Shown here: in pieces, positions 20,460-34,449 of the stretch
Layout: every line of letters begins with the position of its first letter
Numbering within the stretch: position 1 is the first letter of the stretch
Assembly (NCBI GenBank): GCA_905221605.1
Contig: CAJNDS010002395.1
Location: 35,001 to 97,000 of the forward strand
Source: Symbiodinium natans
Taxonomy: Eukaryota; Sar; Dinophyceae; Suessiales; Symbiodiniaceae
Direction: 5' to 3'
DNA length: 62,000 nucleotides
Translations under genes and position numbers: made by a program
The notes under the pieces: model-generated
Database searches by the model: none
Seen by the model: only the letters and a program-made list of their open reading frames with translations
Told to the model about the DNA's origin: nothing

Positions 20460-23400
20460 ACTCTAACAAGTGCTCTGCCTCGGCATGGGGCCCGGAGCTG
20501 CAATGGATGCTCTGAGCACTCCTGGCTCCACATGGCTCCAAAGCACCCTCCACCACAGAAGCTGAAGTTCTGCGCGCATCTTTTGTACCAGTCAGCCATA
20601 AATGTGGGAGGCAAAAGGGAGTACAGGGAGGCGCGAGCCCAAGTCTTTGCAGCGGGGCCTCAGGTGCTCGCCGGACTGCGAAGCGCTCGCCTCGCGCACA
20701 TGGCTACGTCGGGGCAATTAAACGGCAAAATTCAAGCAGGCCCAACTAGATTCCTGGGGCGCCTTGGGGAGAGGAAACATAAGGCTCGGAGAGCTCCAAA
20801 TGATTCCAAACAGTCCTCAAGGCACTGAGTGCTTCCCTTCTCGGCCTGAGACGGCAGGGAGGCCCAGCTCAGCATTGCCACGGCGGTGTTTGAGTTGGCG
20901 TCACACTAACGCCAATGCAAGGTTTGCTAAAAAGCTTTCAGCGCTTTGTGGGCTGGGGGCACACGAGCGTGAGTTGGACTGGGGCACAATGTGTCGGGCT
21001 GCTTGGAAGGGTCTCTCAACTTCATGAACGGACACCTTAAATTCAGGTTGATCATGCATGCACTCACGTGATTCACGACCCGCCCCGACATGAAAATTTT
21101 GGTAAAAAACAGCTGCGGTCAAAGCTCTCCAGCTCCCGCGATCGCTGATTGAGTGCTCAGGCACTAGGGGGCAAGAATGCAGGAAGGAGATAGCTTGCAC
21201 CCGTCAATCATATGCTCGCAGTTTCTCCAAGGACGAAGCCAATAAGAAACTTCTAGCAGGTTTAGGGTCGATAACGATCAGGGTCCAACTAACAGGCGCA
21301 AGCTTTGTTTTTCGACACGGTCGATGGCACCCAAGTTTGGTAGGCGCGGCTCATGCAGGTCACCGGCCTGACGCAGCAGGCTCTCGTTCAGCCGACAAGT
21401 GAAGAAACTTAGGAGAGGATTCGGGGCTTCGATTTTGAATTTCAGACTTCGGGTTTTGAGCCTTTCCGGCTTCGCAGCCGAGAGTGCCCTGCCCTCAAAC
21501 CCAGTGCCCAAGTTCAGCGCACTATCGTGACACCGGAGGAAACTTTCAAACCTAGGCTTCGACACAGCTCTTGGCTACTTTAAGCTAAGTCTTCCCTTCT
21601 TATTCCCTGTTTAGATGCGCGCTTTCTTTTGTAGGGGTCTCCGATATTGTTTGCCTCCTGAGAAGCGTAGACGTATGTCCCGCCTGCACAGGTCCTGGTG
21701 ATGGAGCTCGGAGAAGGCGGACCACCGTCGTTCCGTGATGTTCGGCATGTGGTAGTCCTTCGATTGTGTCTAGGAAGCTCAAGCTAGAGGTTCAGAGATG
21801 ATCTAAAGGTAAGTGTACGTCTACAGTTGCTCCAAGAACCCAGAGTGTTTGAAGGGAATGGACATGCCCCAGACCGTGCGAGCAGCCTCGAAACTCCCGG
21901 GAAAACCCCAAAGCCTGCCGTCCAACGGCACGTGCAATGTAGCATCGCCGCGCCACATCCTTCAGCGTCGCGGCATTGCTATGAAGCCCCATCCCTACAT
22001 TGGCTTAAGTCCTACAATATCGCAAGTAGAGCACAGCGATCTCAAGAAAAAAACCGGGTCACGCACAGGGTGTAAGGTTCAGAGTTCCTTCGGGCTGCAG
22101 GTGACCTCTTGAGCTCCATCAAGGCAGTGCCAAGGCAGCGCCAGAGTTTCGGGGTTCGGCTTAAAGATCGTGTTTTTAGGGTTTGAAGTTTTGTGTTTCT
22201 TTGGGCTCTAAACCTGCGAGTTTTGTGTTCTTGTAGCTTGCAGGTTATGGTTGAAGGTTAAGGCTTGCAAGTGTGTTCATCGAGTTGCTCGACCAGCATC
22301 CCTGGCCCGTCTTTGACGTGGGGTTGTGCCGGGTGTTGTGGATTTGGTCTGCTGGCAAACCCTGCCCTTCGCCGAAACGGTAGTGTGACTTTAAGGCAAG
22401 AACAGGACTTCCTGTAACTGTTCAGAGAATCCCCATATCCAACGAGTGTCAACAGTTTCCGACAGATCGGACCGTCCCCTTATGGGTTTACGTTATGTGG
22501 TTTTAGGTTGCTAGGAGCCTAAAACAAGCGGGATCTCGCATGATGGGGTAGAATTTGATTCATATGCTTTGAAGCAAGCATTGCACGGCTTGAAGCTAGG
22601 TCCTAAAACAAGCAGGGGGGGTTGGCGGCGGGGACAAACTGAAATTAAAGTCTGGATTTCGTCGCTGCCCTCCGTGCAGACTCAACTTGCCTCGCCCTCG
22701 CGGGTGAAACCGGACGGGAAGCGTGCGTGCTCTAAGCTCGGCAGATGAATACACTGGTCTGGGTGGAGGAGAAGGCGGGTTCTCAGGGCTCGTCGGCCTT
22801 GCAGGTGTTCAGTGGAGTTTACAAGCCCACGCACCGTTCTGGATCTCAAAGACATACTGCTCTTTCGGCCCTGTGGAATCAACGTCTGAACTTATCGTAA
22901 ACAGTGTAAACCCGCGCTTGACGAGATTACTTTCTTTCAGCGTGCTGGCTTCCGAAGGATGAGCGGCCAAGTCCGCCAGCGAAGCAGCCAGGGGCGCCGC
23001 CGCGCTTCCTCGCGGCCGCTTGCCTGGATGGTAAGTCTTGGACCAGGCCTGGGGACATCTGACTGAGGACCGCAAGTCCCAGGCACGTGAAAGAGGGACC
23101 TTCACCACATGAACGCTATTTCTTCATGAGCCTCCAAACGTTGAGAACCACAAGCAGACTAAGGAGGAAATGCCACCAACCGCCGCCCCTCCGGCACAGC
23201 AGCCACCGGCGAAGGTGCCCGCCTCTAAATAACTAGACTCTAGTATGTGTTCGGGCTTCTCTCCCCCCCATCTCCACAAAACCCTGAACAACCCTTGTCA
23301 CCTTGTTCGAGCAAGTACGTGTTCTTGTTTGGGTGGGTGGGTGTTGGGCCGGAGTGAGGCGGCGGTTCTGAGTAGAATGAGGACATCTAGTATGGGTATA

Positions 23401-26400
23401 TCTATAAGGGGATGCAGGGCACTTAGAACTGGGCACAAGGAAGCAAAAGGGCGTTCTAGTATGTTTGGGCAATGCCTTAAACTCGACGCTCCAAAAAAGC
23501 GTAAGCTTGCCTGTAGGCTCTAAACCCTACAACCGCCCCTCAACTGTCGTAACCCCTGAACTGCCCTACTCAAATCTCTCAAGTCTGAACACCCTAAACC
23601 CCTCGACCACTAAACCCTTCAACCCCTAAACCTCAAACCCCCAAACCCCAGAACCCTAAAACCCTAAAAACTTTAAATGCTGATCTGCACTCGGAAACCG
23701 GGAGGGTGCTTGGGCCCTCTGGGCTTTCAACCACGCGGCCTGGATGGAGGCGGCGGCGCCCGAGGCGCAGAATTCTGCAGATGTAACATTGTACGATTTT
23801 GCATACACATTGGGGAAAACTGCAGCACTGCGAAAGCCTCTACCACTGACCTGTTCGTGCAGGTCCAGTCGCAGATTTCGCGTGGGCCCCGAGAAAAGTT
23901 GGACAAGACGAGTGTTTTAGCAGCTGTTGGATTCTTGCTCTTCTGGTTTGCGCATCAGGACGGTTTGCGCCCAGGTTCATCCGGCTAGCACCGACCCATC
24001 TCCAAGCCCTAAGCCTACACCCAGACCGTTCAGGAGTGCCGGTGTTTCACCTCTTTCTGATTCGTGGTTGTATAGTGTCTCCGGGTTTACTTTGGGGTCA
24101 CACCCTAACATCCAAGCAGAAAAGCCATCTAAATTCCCTCCTCTCAGGGCCCTCTTTGCGGAGCCTCCCCCAGAGTCCATCCTTGGGAAGGCAAGTCAGG
24201 GGTTTGGAGTTTTTTCCGGCACTTTCTCGGGGCTGTCTCAGGACGTATTTCAGTGGGTTTTGGGGATTGTGTTATGGGGTTATGAGCTAAGGAAATTCCA
24301 GGGTATCGTTTTGCTTTGGTGTTTGGAACTTGGGACTCAGATCCCGGTCATCTTCTTTAGCATGGGTTTATATTGGGGATTTGGCGTTTCATGACAGGGT
24401 TTTTGCGCCCTCGGGCTTGAAGGGTCATAAGCCCGCGGCACCCACAGCGACCGCGTGGCACGACTGATGATGATGCAGTGATGCTGAGGGTAAATAGGCC
24501 AGCGTGATGATGTAGGTGCTGGTGAACATGGAGGAGGTCTGGATCAGCTCCAGCGACCGACGACGACGTCGATGCTGAAAATGCTGGTACTGACGAAGTT
24601 GATGACGATGATGGCGATGCCGTAGTCATAACCATCATGAATGGTCGAATTGTCATGGAGTGCGAGGATGGGGGTAGCCTCGAAGCCTGAGCCATGTCTG
24701 ATCATGTTTGCGTGTCAGGGTGGCTACGGAGTGGTCTGGCGAGCCGAGGACCGCCAGACGCGCCGGTGCTCCAGCTGCATATCTCCATCCTAAATCCCAT
24801 CGACGAACTGTTTCGTCATGAGCACATTATCTTCGCAGTACTAGTACTGCGGCGTCATGCCACAAAGCGACAGCTGTGGATTGGGGCTTCGGTCAACTTT
24901 TGGCTCTGCAGCTAGGGTTTAGGGTCGAAGGACGTCCAAGCGCCAACACTTGACACGGGGAGTTTAGGAGGGTTGGGGTTGGTGTTTAAGGGTTTAGCTT
25001 GTCTTTCGGTTTGGGACAGCATTCAGTGGCGCAAACAAGGATTTCATAGGCAACCTGGCTGGACCCGAGGCTCTCGGCCAGACAAGGAGGAAGCTGATAC
25101 TTTGCTACCAGCACCTAGACTTAAAATTGCAAAAAACATCCCGAACAACCTAACGGCTCCCCAAACGCTAAGCATTGGAATAAAAATCCCGGGCCACGAA
25201 GGGGGAATACCCAGACACTCTCCTCGTCACGGATGCCTCGTTACCCTTTAAGAAAGGGTTTTCGAGTTTCTGGGTGGTCGTCAGCCCAGGCTCAAATTCG
25301 CCCAACACCCACCCCTACGTTTTTGTGCCCATAGGCCGCCCAACTACGCTTGGATAGGTGCACGGGGCATATGTGGGGCCTTGCCTTTGCTAAGGCTCTA
25401 CGCCGTGAAGACCGTCCGCCGCAGGACTTTCGCCGGCAATTTATCTTGGCTTTTGCGGTGTAGGTTTAGGACTCATGAGTATGTAGTGTTGATGTTAGGC
25501 GCTAGCGATATCGACCGTGGGATTTTTCCTGCTGGCGCCCTCAACACTGCAAAGGCTCTCCCCACTGCTTGGCCCACAGACTAGTTTCCCGTGTCAGTGC
25601 TTGCAGTCGGGTGGTTTTTTCGACCGTACGCTTATCCGAAAAGTGTAACTGCCGAAGAGTGTAATTGAAATACTACGTCTGCGCTAGAGGATTTCGAACT
25701 TTGGGAACTCTGCACCGCTACTCGGCCTGAGCCCTGAGCCTTCACACCATTCAACCCCACCCAGAGAGGCAAATCTCTGTGACGCAAAACCTTCCGAAAC
25801 CCCAACTCCTGCAAGGGGCCCGTTGGACGACTCCCCGCAAAGGGAGCTCGAGGCGGGCTATTCTCCCCTTGCATTGGGTTGGGGGTGTGTGTGGGGGGCT
25901 CTTTCCAGCGAAGCCCTAGATCCTGGTTCCTCGGAAGCCTACAAGGAGCTTGTATTCTCCATTGTCTTCTGTCAGCACTAAGAGGACCTCAAAAGAAGCG
26001 GGCGTAAGTTCGCTATCGGGACCAACATCAGGTAGCCCTCCGCTTGGAGCCGTCCAAATTCTGCACTGCCCAGCTTGAACCGGTATATAAGAAGACCGCA
26101 AACACGGGGCTGCGACTCGCCCGCATGCATATACCCGCATAACGGGTTACCCAATAATTCACGGGTCTCATTGAGTCAAACCCGATGGTAGAACAAGAAG
26201 GTACAACAAGGGAGACATGATGAAACCTGACAGACGCCTGCAGCTTCGACGGTTTCTTGTTTCGTGTGTTACTGGTGGAAGTATCCCAGGGCTGGTGTAG
26301 GCTTGAAACCTGGCTAAGGTTCCGCTCAAACTCTGGAGGACTACTAGTATCACCCCATGGAACTTTACATGTCAACGCCACGCCCTACATACCGAATAAA

Positions 26401-26500
26401 CTATTTGTGTGTTTGTCTCTGTGTGCAAAGCAATCACATTAGAAGAAACAACTTATAACAACACACATTCTTTACACAAGAAAAGCCATTTTTTGCAAAA
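20460..26500. other. No gene recognised
   Basis: Spacer with telomere-like CCCTAAA patches at about 23521-23675 and a GAT/GAC-rich segment at about 24465-24640. No supported gene. Confidence 0.55.
23521..23675 (-). repeat. Degenerate telomere-like CCCTAAA patch
   Basis: Many variants of AACCCCTAAACCCC and ACCCTAAAACCCTAAAA over about 150 bp. Confidence 0.7.
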
Positions 26501-26502
26501 AA

Positions 26503-26785
26503 GCCAGAACATCCAAAAACCCAATAACCCAAAACCATGGAGCCGGGTCATTTTTTTTTGATTTTTGGTTTTCTCGAGGTTTTTTGTTTTGGAAATCCAA
26601 AAAAAACATGTGTTTTTCTGGATTTTGCTCGCCGTGGGGATGAAAATCCCAAAAACACTAGCTGTTTTTTTTTTTTTGGATTTCGAGTGAAAATCCAAAA
26701 AGACCAGGTGTGTTTTCAAAACATCCAAAGAAAGCGGTGTCCCGGCTCCATGGTTTTGAGTTTTTGAGTTTTTGGATTTTCTGGC
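26503..26785. mobile_element. 283-bp element with 45-bp terminal inverted repeats (MITE-like)
   Basis: Left end 26503-26547 and right end 26741-26785 are inverted copies matching at 41 of 45 positions, with the inner 18 bp perfect (they contain ACCATGGAGCCGGG). The interior is rich in A and T runs, with several GGATTTT and AAAATCC motifs that could fold into nested hairpins. There is no coding capacity. A convincing target-site duplication is not visible. It fits a miniature inverted-repeat transposable element or another foldback repeat. Confidence 0.6.
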
Positions 26786-27497
26786 AAATTTGGCAAACAA
26801 AGTGCTTTTCGCATACAATTCTGTGTTTATAAGCCCGTCCTATGCAAATACTTCACACACATGTTCACCAAATTGCATTTTCGTACGTTTTTTCGGTGCT
26901 TTTTCATGTGATGATGCGCAAGTAGTGCTCACACACGTTTTTCACTGTTGACAGCTTTTCTCACATATGGTTAGACGTGCAATTCCAGGACATCGCCTGT
27001 CCCAAAGAAAAACCTAGAACTGGGGGGAATAGGTCCAAAGGACAGCACTCGATTTCACTAGATGTCCGAAGCTGCCCTAGCCACAGAGCCCTGCATTAAG
27101 GGCTCAAGCCTCTCACGCTTTTACTCGGAAGCTTTAAGCATCTAAGAGCGAGGGGTTCAACATACCCAAACTTGCTGGCCCTTAGAAGTAGGATGGAGGT
27201 AACTAGAAACATAATTTCCCCTGTGAATTTAGTTCTTAAAGGCGCCTTCTAGGTTGACCTCAGGCACTTGCTCGATTCCGGAGTTGTGCCGAGAGCCCTC
27301 GTTCCCTAAACCCTGCCTCAACCCTAAACCCCAAAGCCTGAACCCTACCTAAACCCTAAACCCTGAGGCTCATTTGGGGCGTCTTGGAGATCGGGCTTGG
27401 CTTTGCGCTTTTGGAGGGCTTCTGGAAATCATCTCCTCCACCTGACCCTTACACATTTTCATACGAAGTACTTGTGGTTATGTGCGTGATGTACCTA

Positions 27498-27528
27498 TAC
27501 ACACGCGCACACACACACACACACACAC
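27498..27528. repeat. (CA)n microsatellite
   Basis: About 14 CA units with CG interruptions. Confidence 0.95.
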
Positions 27529-27868
27529 GTGCATCCGCCGACCCCCGCTGGAGTGGGGGAGGCGTTCGTGAAGACCCATTCTCGGTCATCCGGTCATCGC
27601 CCTACTCCCACCTTTTATGGCAGCGTCACCACCCTCAGGCACCGCCCCCACCGCCTCATCTGCACCCCTCATCCCATCATGCAGTGTTTCAAGAAGGGCG
27701 CCAGTGTTTTGAGGGCCCTGTACCCTTTTCCTTGAAATCGCATTCCACTACGCCTTGAAATGAGGCGTTTTAAAAACTCCCCCCTCCCCCTACCCTGCCC
27801 TAGTGTTTTAAGGGGCCAGTATGCCCGCTTCACCCCCCTCAACCCGGAGTGTTTTTCGCGGTAGCCAT

Positions 27869-27904
<36 letters not shown>

Positions 27905-27910
27905 CATACA
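27869..27910. repeat. (AT)n microsatellite
   Basis: About 20 AT units with one GT interruption; self-complementary. Confidence 0.95.
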
Positions 27911-30316
27911 GCTAACGTTTGGGTGGGTAGGGTGCATTTTAGGGGGGAGGGGCAAAGGGCGTCCTAATTTGTGGACGCCTCTGCCCCCTGGGTTGGCCCA
28001 TGTGTCGGTTTAGGGTTTATGGTAGGGGTTAGGAGTTCAGGGTTTAGGTCTATGGTAGGCTTTATGGGTTTACGGTTTAGCGCTGCTGGCTTTCACATAA
28101 CTGCTTTATGGGGCTGGGGGGTTATGGCTTCAGGCTTTACGGCTCCTGGGCAGCAGGCTGAGCAAGTTCGCTGAGGTACGAGAGCTGGCCACAGCACAAC
28201 TTGAATTGTTCTATCTTGAATCTTGAAACATGCAGGTCGAAGATGCTCATGCATTCTGCTTCCACAGCATGAGCAACAACTAAAGGGCGCAACTCAGTCC
28301 CTCAACCCTAAACATCCGTGTCCGGTGCAGTTCTGGCAACAAAACACATTCGCTCGCTTTTTTCGACACGGGCAGCCTTCGAACAACCCAAACCTCATGT
28401 TCCAAACGCAAACTTGACCCGATCTTTTGAGGCCACGCATTCAAGATTTGGTAGTTCGTAGGGAGGTCGGCAACTAGAGTCATTAACTAAATAAAGCCGG
28501 CATCATTCGATCCATCACCGCTTTGTTTGTAGGGTCTCAATATCCCTTAAGAGGGTTTTTACAGGGGGCTAAGGTCTCTGGCAGCTCATGTTCACATCAT
28601 CTTTGCGTCGTCGTCGACGTCGGACAGGAATGACGCAAGCGCGCTGACGAGCCTGAATGGTGAGCAGCCGCGCGAGGGAGGTTCCGGGAGCCAGACCCTA
28701 CCTCCTGTGCCCTCCCCTCACACCAACCCCACTCTCATGATTGGTCTCATCACACCTAGCAGAGCGCTGTGCAGCAGCAAGAATGAGACGCTGATATACT
28801 TTCCTGACTCTTCTGCATGCCTCACGTGAAGCCATCTCTTGAGCAACCCGTGTTGCAGCTGAGCTACGAGATGCAGGCGACAACGGTGAAGATGATGCCA
28901 AGCACCCACTTGTAGATGCCTTTTACCCGGACCTCTGCTGCGGGATCTTGCAGTTCACAAAAAGTGAGGAAACATTGAGACAACGGCCGTGTAGTACATC
29001 AAGGTTGCCAGACTTTGGTGAAAACAAGAAAGCTGCTGGTTTCAGGAAGTGCAAGGACACCCGCAGCCACCTGCAGCGCTCCTAAACCTGAGGTGGTCCT
29101 CGACTCCTCAAAGCAGGCCAGGATCGTGTGTGCCAAGCACACCAAGGTGCTGTCTGAGTATGTTCTCGTGTACCTTTGATGCCTTGAACGTTCGAGAGGC
29201 AAGCCTCAAAACTTCCCGATCCTGCAAGCATCACAACTCTGCACCCGAACGTGTGAGGTACATCTCCTGAGGCCCCCACATCCTCAGGCAGTACTTTGCT
29301 GATGGCGAGGAGGTACCTGTGCACTTGAGCACTGACAGTCTTTTGCTCTTTAAGGGGAGAATTGCCTTAAGTGCGAGCTTTACGGGGTCTTCGAGTCCGT
29401 CTTTGGCGCGTATGGAGCTCTGCGAGTTGGATTGTGGGTGCATGTTGTCCAGAGGGAAAAGATTGACATTCGCACCAGCAGTGTGCAACTTTCCTTCAGA
29501 AAGGTAGAAATGTATCAAGCTTCCAGAGGCCCGGCCGGGCTCGTTGAGCTGCAGCCTCGTTCGTTTCTCTGCAAGAGCTCTGAGTCCGGCGCAGGAATCC
29601 CAAGGCCACTGGCATGAGAAGTCCATCCTCGGAATTGGATGGTATCCACTTTCCCTCTGGGTGTGCAAAGTTACTCCAGGTTTCACAATTTCATGTCGGC
29701 GTCACAACTCACAACGCTATCAAACACTGCGCAACGCCCCAGTTTGACCCGTGCAGATCTGGACGGTGATGTGATGGATCCAATCCAGGGCCGGAGAACA
29801 CAGGGCCCTTAATTTCGGGGACACATCTGTTCAGCGATTGGCTCGCTAAGACTGTTGCTGCGAGCTTTTCGTTTTCATGCTTGTAGTGTGATCATGCCAC
29901 TCAGGCAGCATTTCCCTCGGTCGGTGAACTGATCCGATGCTTCAGCATGTCCTCTCCCGGAATGTCTGCCAAGGCACGAGAAGCTCAACCATGACATTCC
30001 TGGGCTATCCACAGGCATCCACTAGGTTCTCAACCAGTTTCTTCAACCAAGTTCAGCAAGTCAGGGGCCGAGCCTTTGAGGGCGTGGGCCGATACAGGCG
30101 TTGGTGCTTCAGGCGAACGAAACCCAGGTTTTCATCATTGATGGTCAGAAATTTGGGAAAGCGGACAGGGCAACGCCGTCAAACGCGGGGTGCACTCTAT
30201 AAACTTGTCAATCAAAGAACTCACTTTTCTGGTATCCTGTACTGGGGGGTCTCACCCTCCGAGTCTATCAGCTTCTGTGCATCAAACCATGTTGACTACG
30301 GCCCTGCATGCTTAGT

Positions 30317-30386
30317 GCTCTCTCTCTCTCTCTCGGCTCTCTCTCGGCTCTCTTTCTCTCTCTCTCTCTCACTCTCTGTCTCTTTC
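30317..30386. repeat. (CT)n microsatellite with CTTG-rich tail
   Basis: CT repeats with GG and TT interruptions, followed to about 30425 by CTTGCTTG repeats. The tail and next 60 bp resemble 34450-34525. Confidence 0.9.
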
Positions 30387-30590
30387 TTGCTTGCTTGCTA
30401 GCTTGCGCTTGCTTGCTGCAAGCTTGGCCATCGAAGTAGCCACTCCGAAGGGCGCGCGCCCAACGAGTCCGTCAGGGTGACTCCCTGTCCTTTCATTGTT
30501 CCCCACCCTCGGTGTGGGGTTGTTAGATGTTAAACTCAACTCTTCTCCTCGCCCGGAACTCTTCTCCTCGCCCGGTCTACTCCTCGCTCA

Positions 30591-30770
30591 TCCCTGGAGT
30601 GCCCAACCCCAAAGTGTCCCTGGAGTGCCCAACTCTAGAGTGTCCCTGAGTGCCCAACCCCAGAGTCTTCCTGGAGTGCCCAACCCCAGAGTTTCCCTGG
30701 AGTGCCCAACCCCAGAGTCTGCCTGGAGTGCCCAAGCCCAGAGTGTGTCCGGAGTGCCCCTAAGTGCCCA
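30591..30770. repeat. 26-bp minisatellite, about seven units
   Basis: Units of the type CTGGAGTGCCCAACCCCAGA start near 30596, 30622, 30647, 30673, 30699, 30725 and 30751. The period is not a multiple of three, so the frame rotates and the repeat is unlikely to be coding. Confidence 0.9.
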
Positions 30771-30865
30771 ACCCCAAGAGGGTGGGGATGTTCGACGTAA
30801 ACTAATTTTTTTGCTTCTTTCCTCTGTCTTTCTTTCTTTCATTGGGGCAAGCGGGCGCCCCTTTC

Positions 30866-30866
<1 letters not shown>

Positions 30867-30907
<41 letters not shown>

Positions 30908-30912
30908 CTCAC
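30867..30912. repeat. (CT)n microsatellite
   Basis: About 20 CT units. Confidence 0.95.
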
Positions 30913-33900
30913 TCCAGCACCCTATGTTGAGTGCCGAAGCTCAGCTTCACGACGTTGACGCCCGAAAGAAGGACAATGGCCCCAAAGAGGACCTGAAGCT
31001 TTGGCTCCAAAACTCACGCGGCACCAGAGTGCTTGCCAGCTTGCGCGGCTTGCGCCCTTTCAGGCCCCTCCCCAACTCTGCAAGCTTCCCTCTTTCATCC
31101 CTTCCGGGATGCCGACTACGCAGGCGAAGCTGCCATAGAAGAAGGGAGCCTCTTGCCGTGTGGCTGCAAGCTGGTCGCAAGGTTGTTGCAGGATGTTGGC
31201 AGAGCAGGGCTTCGTATGGTGCTCGTGGGAAGGGTTGTGGGAAAACTTGTGAAGCTTAGAAAGCAGTGAACTGAGACAGTCTGCTATCTATCCATTCAGG
31301 CCTTTCAGAAGTCAGTCGCTGTCTTCTCAAGTCACATCTCAACTCGTGGCGTTGATTCGTGGGCCACATTGGGCCTCCGTGGGCGACTGCTCCAAAGCCA
31401 GCGAATCTTCCAGGTTCAATGCCTGCTTGAGAAATGTTTTGAAGTGATTCGTTCAGGGTCAGCAACTTTGGTTTGAGCGGAAGCCCTGAAGCCCTACCGT
31501 TGGAGAGAGGATCTTCGGGGGTGCATGTTGGGAAACAAGCTACTCGTACAGATTTGGCTCGACCTTAGGACCTCTCGCGAAGTTCACACATGGCATCCTT
31601 GACTTCAAGGAGGGCCGCTACTTTGGGCCAAGCCCTCTTCGCTTGCACCTCGCAGAGTGCCCAGGTGCCAGCCAACGCCACCTAGCCACAGGGAGAACTT
31701 CAAGGCTTCAAGATGCTTCAAGGTTTCCAGTATCCCGGAATCCCCCTGACCCTAAGATTGCACCCTCCGTGCACCTTTTTTTTTTGGGGGGGGGGCTATA
31801 GCACTGAAGCTCCTGCCCAGGCACCACGAATGCGGCGCAGAGCGAACCGCCGAGGAAGGCCAAGGAGACCAGGACTTTGGACCTCTGAGGTCTGCGGGTG
31901 GGGGTCGATTGGGGTCGATTGGGGTTTGGGATGTGGATTGAGGGTTTAGGGGATTCGGGCTGACCGACAACAAGCACGGGTTGATTTTGCTGGTGCGTAG
32001 AAAAGGGCAAAACCTTCTACTGACAGAAGCCCCGAGTTTGCTGAACCCTCCAGTCTATGATATCAATTCCACAATACCATCTTTTTGGAGTACTTCGTCT
32101 CGTTGGCGGAGCTTCAGGCCGTCAGCCACGGCTGCTTGGATCAGCCTTGGGGTCGCCGCGACGCGTGCTTCGGTCGTCGCAAGGCTGCGGTCCTTCGTGC
32201 ACTCTGCAATGGTCGTGGGCTGGCTCGGCGACCTTGGTGAGCTTTGGGTCCATGGTCAAGCCTGACTCCGACAAAGCACTCACACTTCGCGGCTGGAGCT
32301 CCAGCAGGGCCGGCAAGGGCGGCAGCTGGTGGATAACAGCGCCAGGGCCAAAGAAGAGAGCTGGCACCATGATACGTCCGCAGCGAGGTATGCTAGAGGG
32401 GCTTCGTGGAGGCTCTTCCCAGCAAGTGTAGACTTTGGCCGGAGCCAAAAAACCCCAGGAAGTCCCAGTTCGCAGAAAGTCCGGCCAAGAAAAATATGAA
32501 AATTTGAGGCCCCCCTACCCATTTCGGCTGGGTGCTCCGACATGGGTCGGCTTGCGCCATCGAGGTCGAGGGCTGAAGGACCTTCCTCCCACCCCAGGGG
32601 GTGGCCTAGGCCTTGAGTCTAGGCGAGGGTTTGGACTCCGATTGATTGGATCAACAGTCGCCCCAACAAGGACTACTACGACAGCCAACAAAGCAGGGTG
32701 CGGAAAGGTCCCATATTTCTGATCAACAGCCAAAATTTCAATCCCTCGAGATTGACAACCCTTTTCGCAATTCTCACAGCTTTGGATCCAAGAAAGGCTC
32801 GAGATTTTGGTGGACCGGCACCCTTTGCACCGCCTTGAACTGGCCTGGCATACCATTGCTAACGGAAGAAATCCTTAAAGTAGGCAACTGACTTGAGTTT
32901 AGGCCTAAACCCTAGGAAGGAATAGGTGGTTTGCCGCCTGGGACCGGCATGGGGGTGGGAGAAAGGTGTTAGATAGCCTCGACGATCGGGCAGAGCTGCT
33001 CTTCACACGTGACGAAGCTTTCACGCCTCTTCTGCATCCGCAGCGGCGGTATTGCAGCTAACCCCAAACCCGAAATCCTAAACCCGCAAATCACCGACTA
33101 ACGCTAGCCCAGGTGCGTTTCGGCCCCGAAGGCAGGGCTCAAAGCACTGACGATGTCCTCGCTGCCATCAACTGTTTCGAGTGAGCCCCGAGCTTTCTTT
33201 TCCCCCGGGGTTTGGGGTGGGGGAGGGGGCGCTTAAAAGTTGAGGGAGCTTCAGCTGCATGTTTCGGCCTGAAGCCTCCGTGCCGCAAGTGGTCCGGTGG
33301 CTCTATTGGGTACGTCTTGCTAAGTGCCTTCTCGCGCCTCACCTTGCTGTAGAACATACGCAAATACCTTGCACTACTGACTTGCAGGAAAGGGAAACCC
33401 ATTCCCCTGGCCTGGGTACTGCGTAGGTCACGGCTGACGGTGTGCGCCGCCGCCAGCGTCACGAGCCTTGCTGTAGATAGCGCAGTTCTGACGTGCCTGC
33501 TTTGAGATTGATCGTGTGAGCCTCCCTCGCTTCTTGGGTACAGAGGGCTGAATACATGCAGGCCTATGGAGGCAAGCGAAGAGTTCGCTGCGAACGTTTC
33601 GTGCTCGCCGCTGCCCTCAGGCCCTGAAACCCCTTCCCAATCTGAGCCCAACAAAAACTAAGACCTCGAAATGCCCGGTTCTCCAGCTAGTCTGTGGCGC
33701 CCGGCGCTCCGATCATGATCCTTGGGCTGAAGGCTTTTGCTGCCGGGCTTCGGGTCTTTAACTCCGCTGCCTCCGCTAGGTCTTCTTAGCTCTTCGAGTG
33801 GTTTGGCAAGTTTTCGGGAAGTTGTGGCGTCCAAAATGTTCTCCCGGCCTGGACTGGAACCTCGGACCCTCCATGTCGCTTTAAGGCTTTCTGTGCGTTC

Positions 33901-34449
33901 GGTCGCGACACCTCAGGGAACAAATTGGAACACCCTGAACCCGAAGTCGCCATGAGGCTTTCAGCCTTCACTCCAAATCCGATGCTCACGCAGCAGGGAC
34001 TGCATGGCTAAAGTCTACAGGCCTCCCAGCAGAGGGGGGGGGAAGGTTTTGGAGGTGCTAGGCCCAAAGTCCACCGACACCCTCGACCATCTCCGAAGCA
34101 AGCCGAAAATGGAAACGCCTTCGTCGAATCAGGCGTGGTTCCTCCACGCTGCTGTGCTGCTGTGAACTACCCACATTCGGGCTGTTGATTTTTGCGGCGA
34201 GCACTCGAGAGCCTGAGACCCCAAACTGGCCATGCGTATTCCCTGCTCGGTCTTTAGTTCCAGAAGTATAGCCGAGAGTCAGCTGAGTCAGGAAGCTGCC
34301 GATCAAGGTGCCCGCGCGCTCCTCCAAAAAAAAATCAAGGGAAACGTTGCTAGACATTGGACAACGAATGGAGGAGCTGCAGCTAGACTTGCTTTCCTTT
34401 CGTTTTGTTTTTCTTGTTTTTTTTTCTCTCTCGCTCTCTCGCTGTCGCT

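Larger units (their letters stand above)
26790..30310. other. No gene recognised
   Basis: Spacer with telomere-like patches at 27305-27364 and 28005-28080, a CA repeat and an AT repeat. ORFs are short and unrecognised. Confidence 0.55.

Noticed and set aside
32055-32252. Minus-strand open segment ending in VELIS and a stop, with an exon-like look
   Set aside because: About 65 codons without a start codon or known family; opposing frames are equally open.
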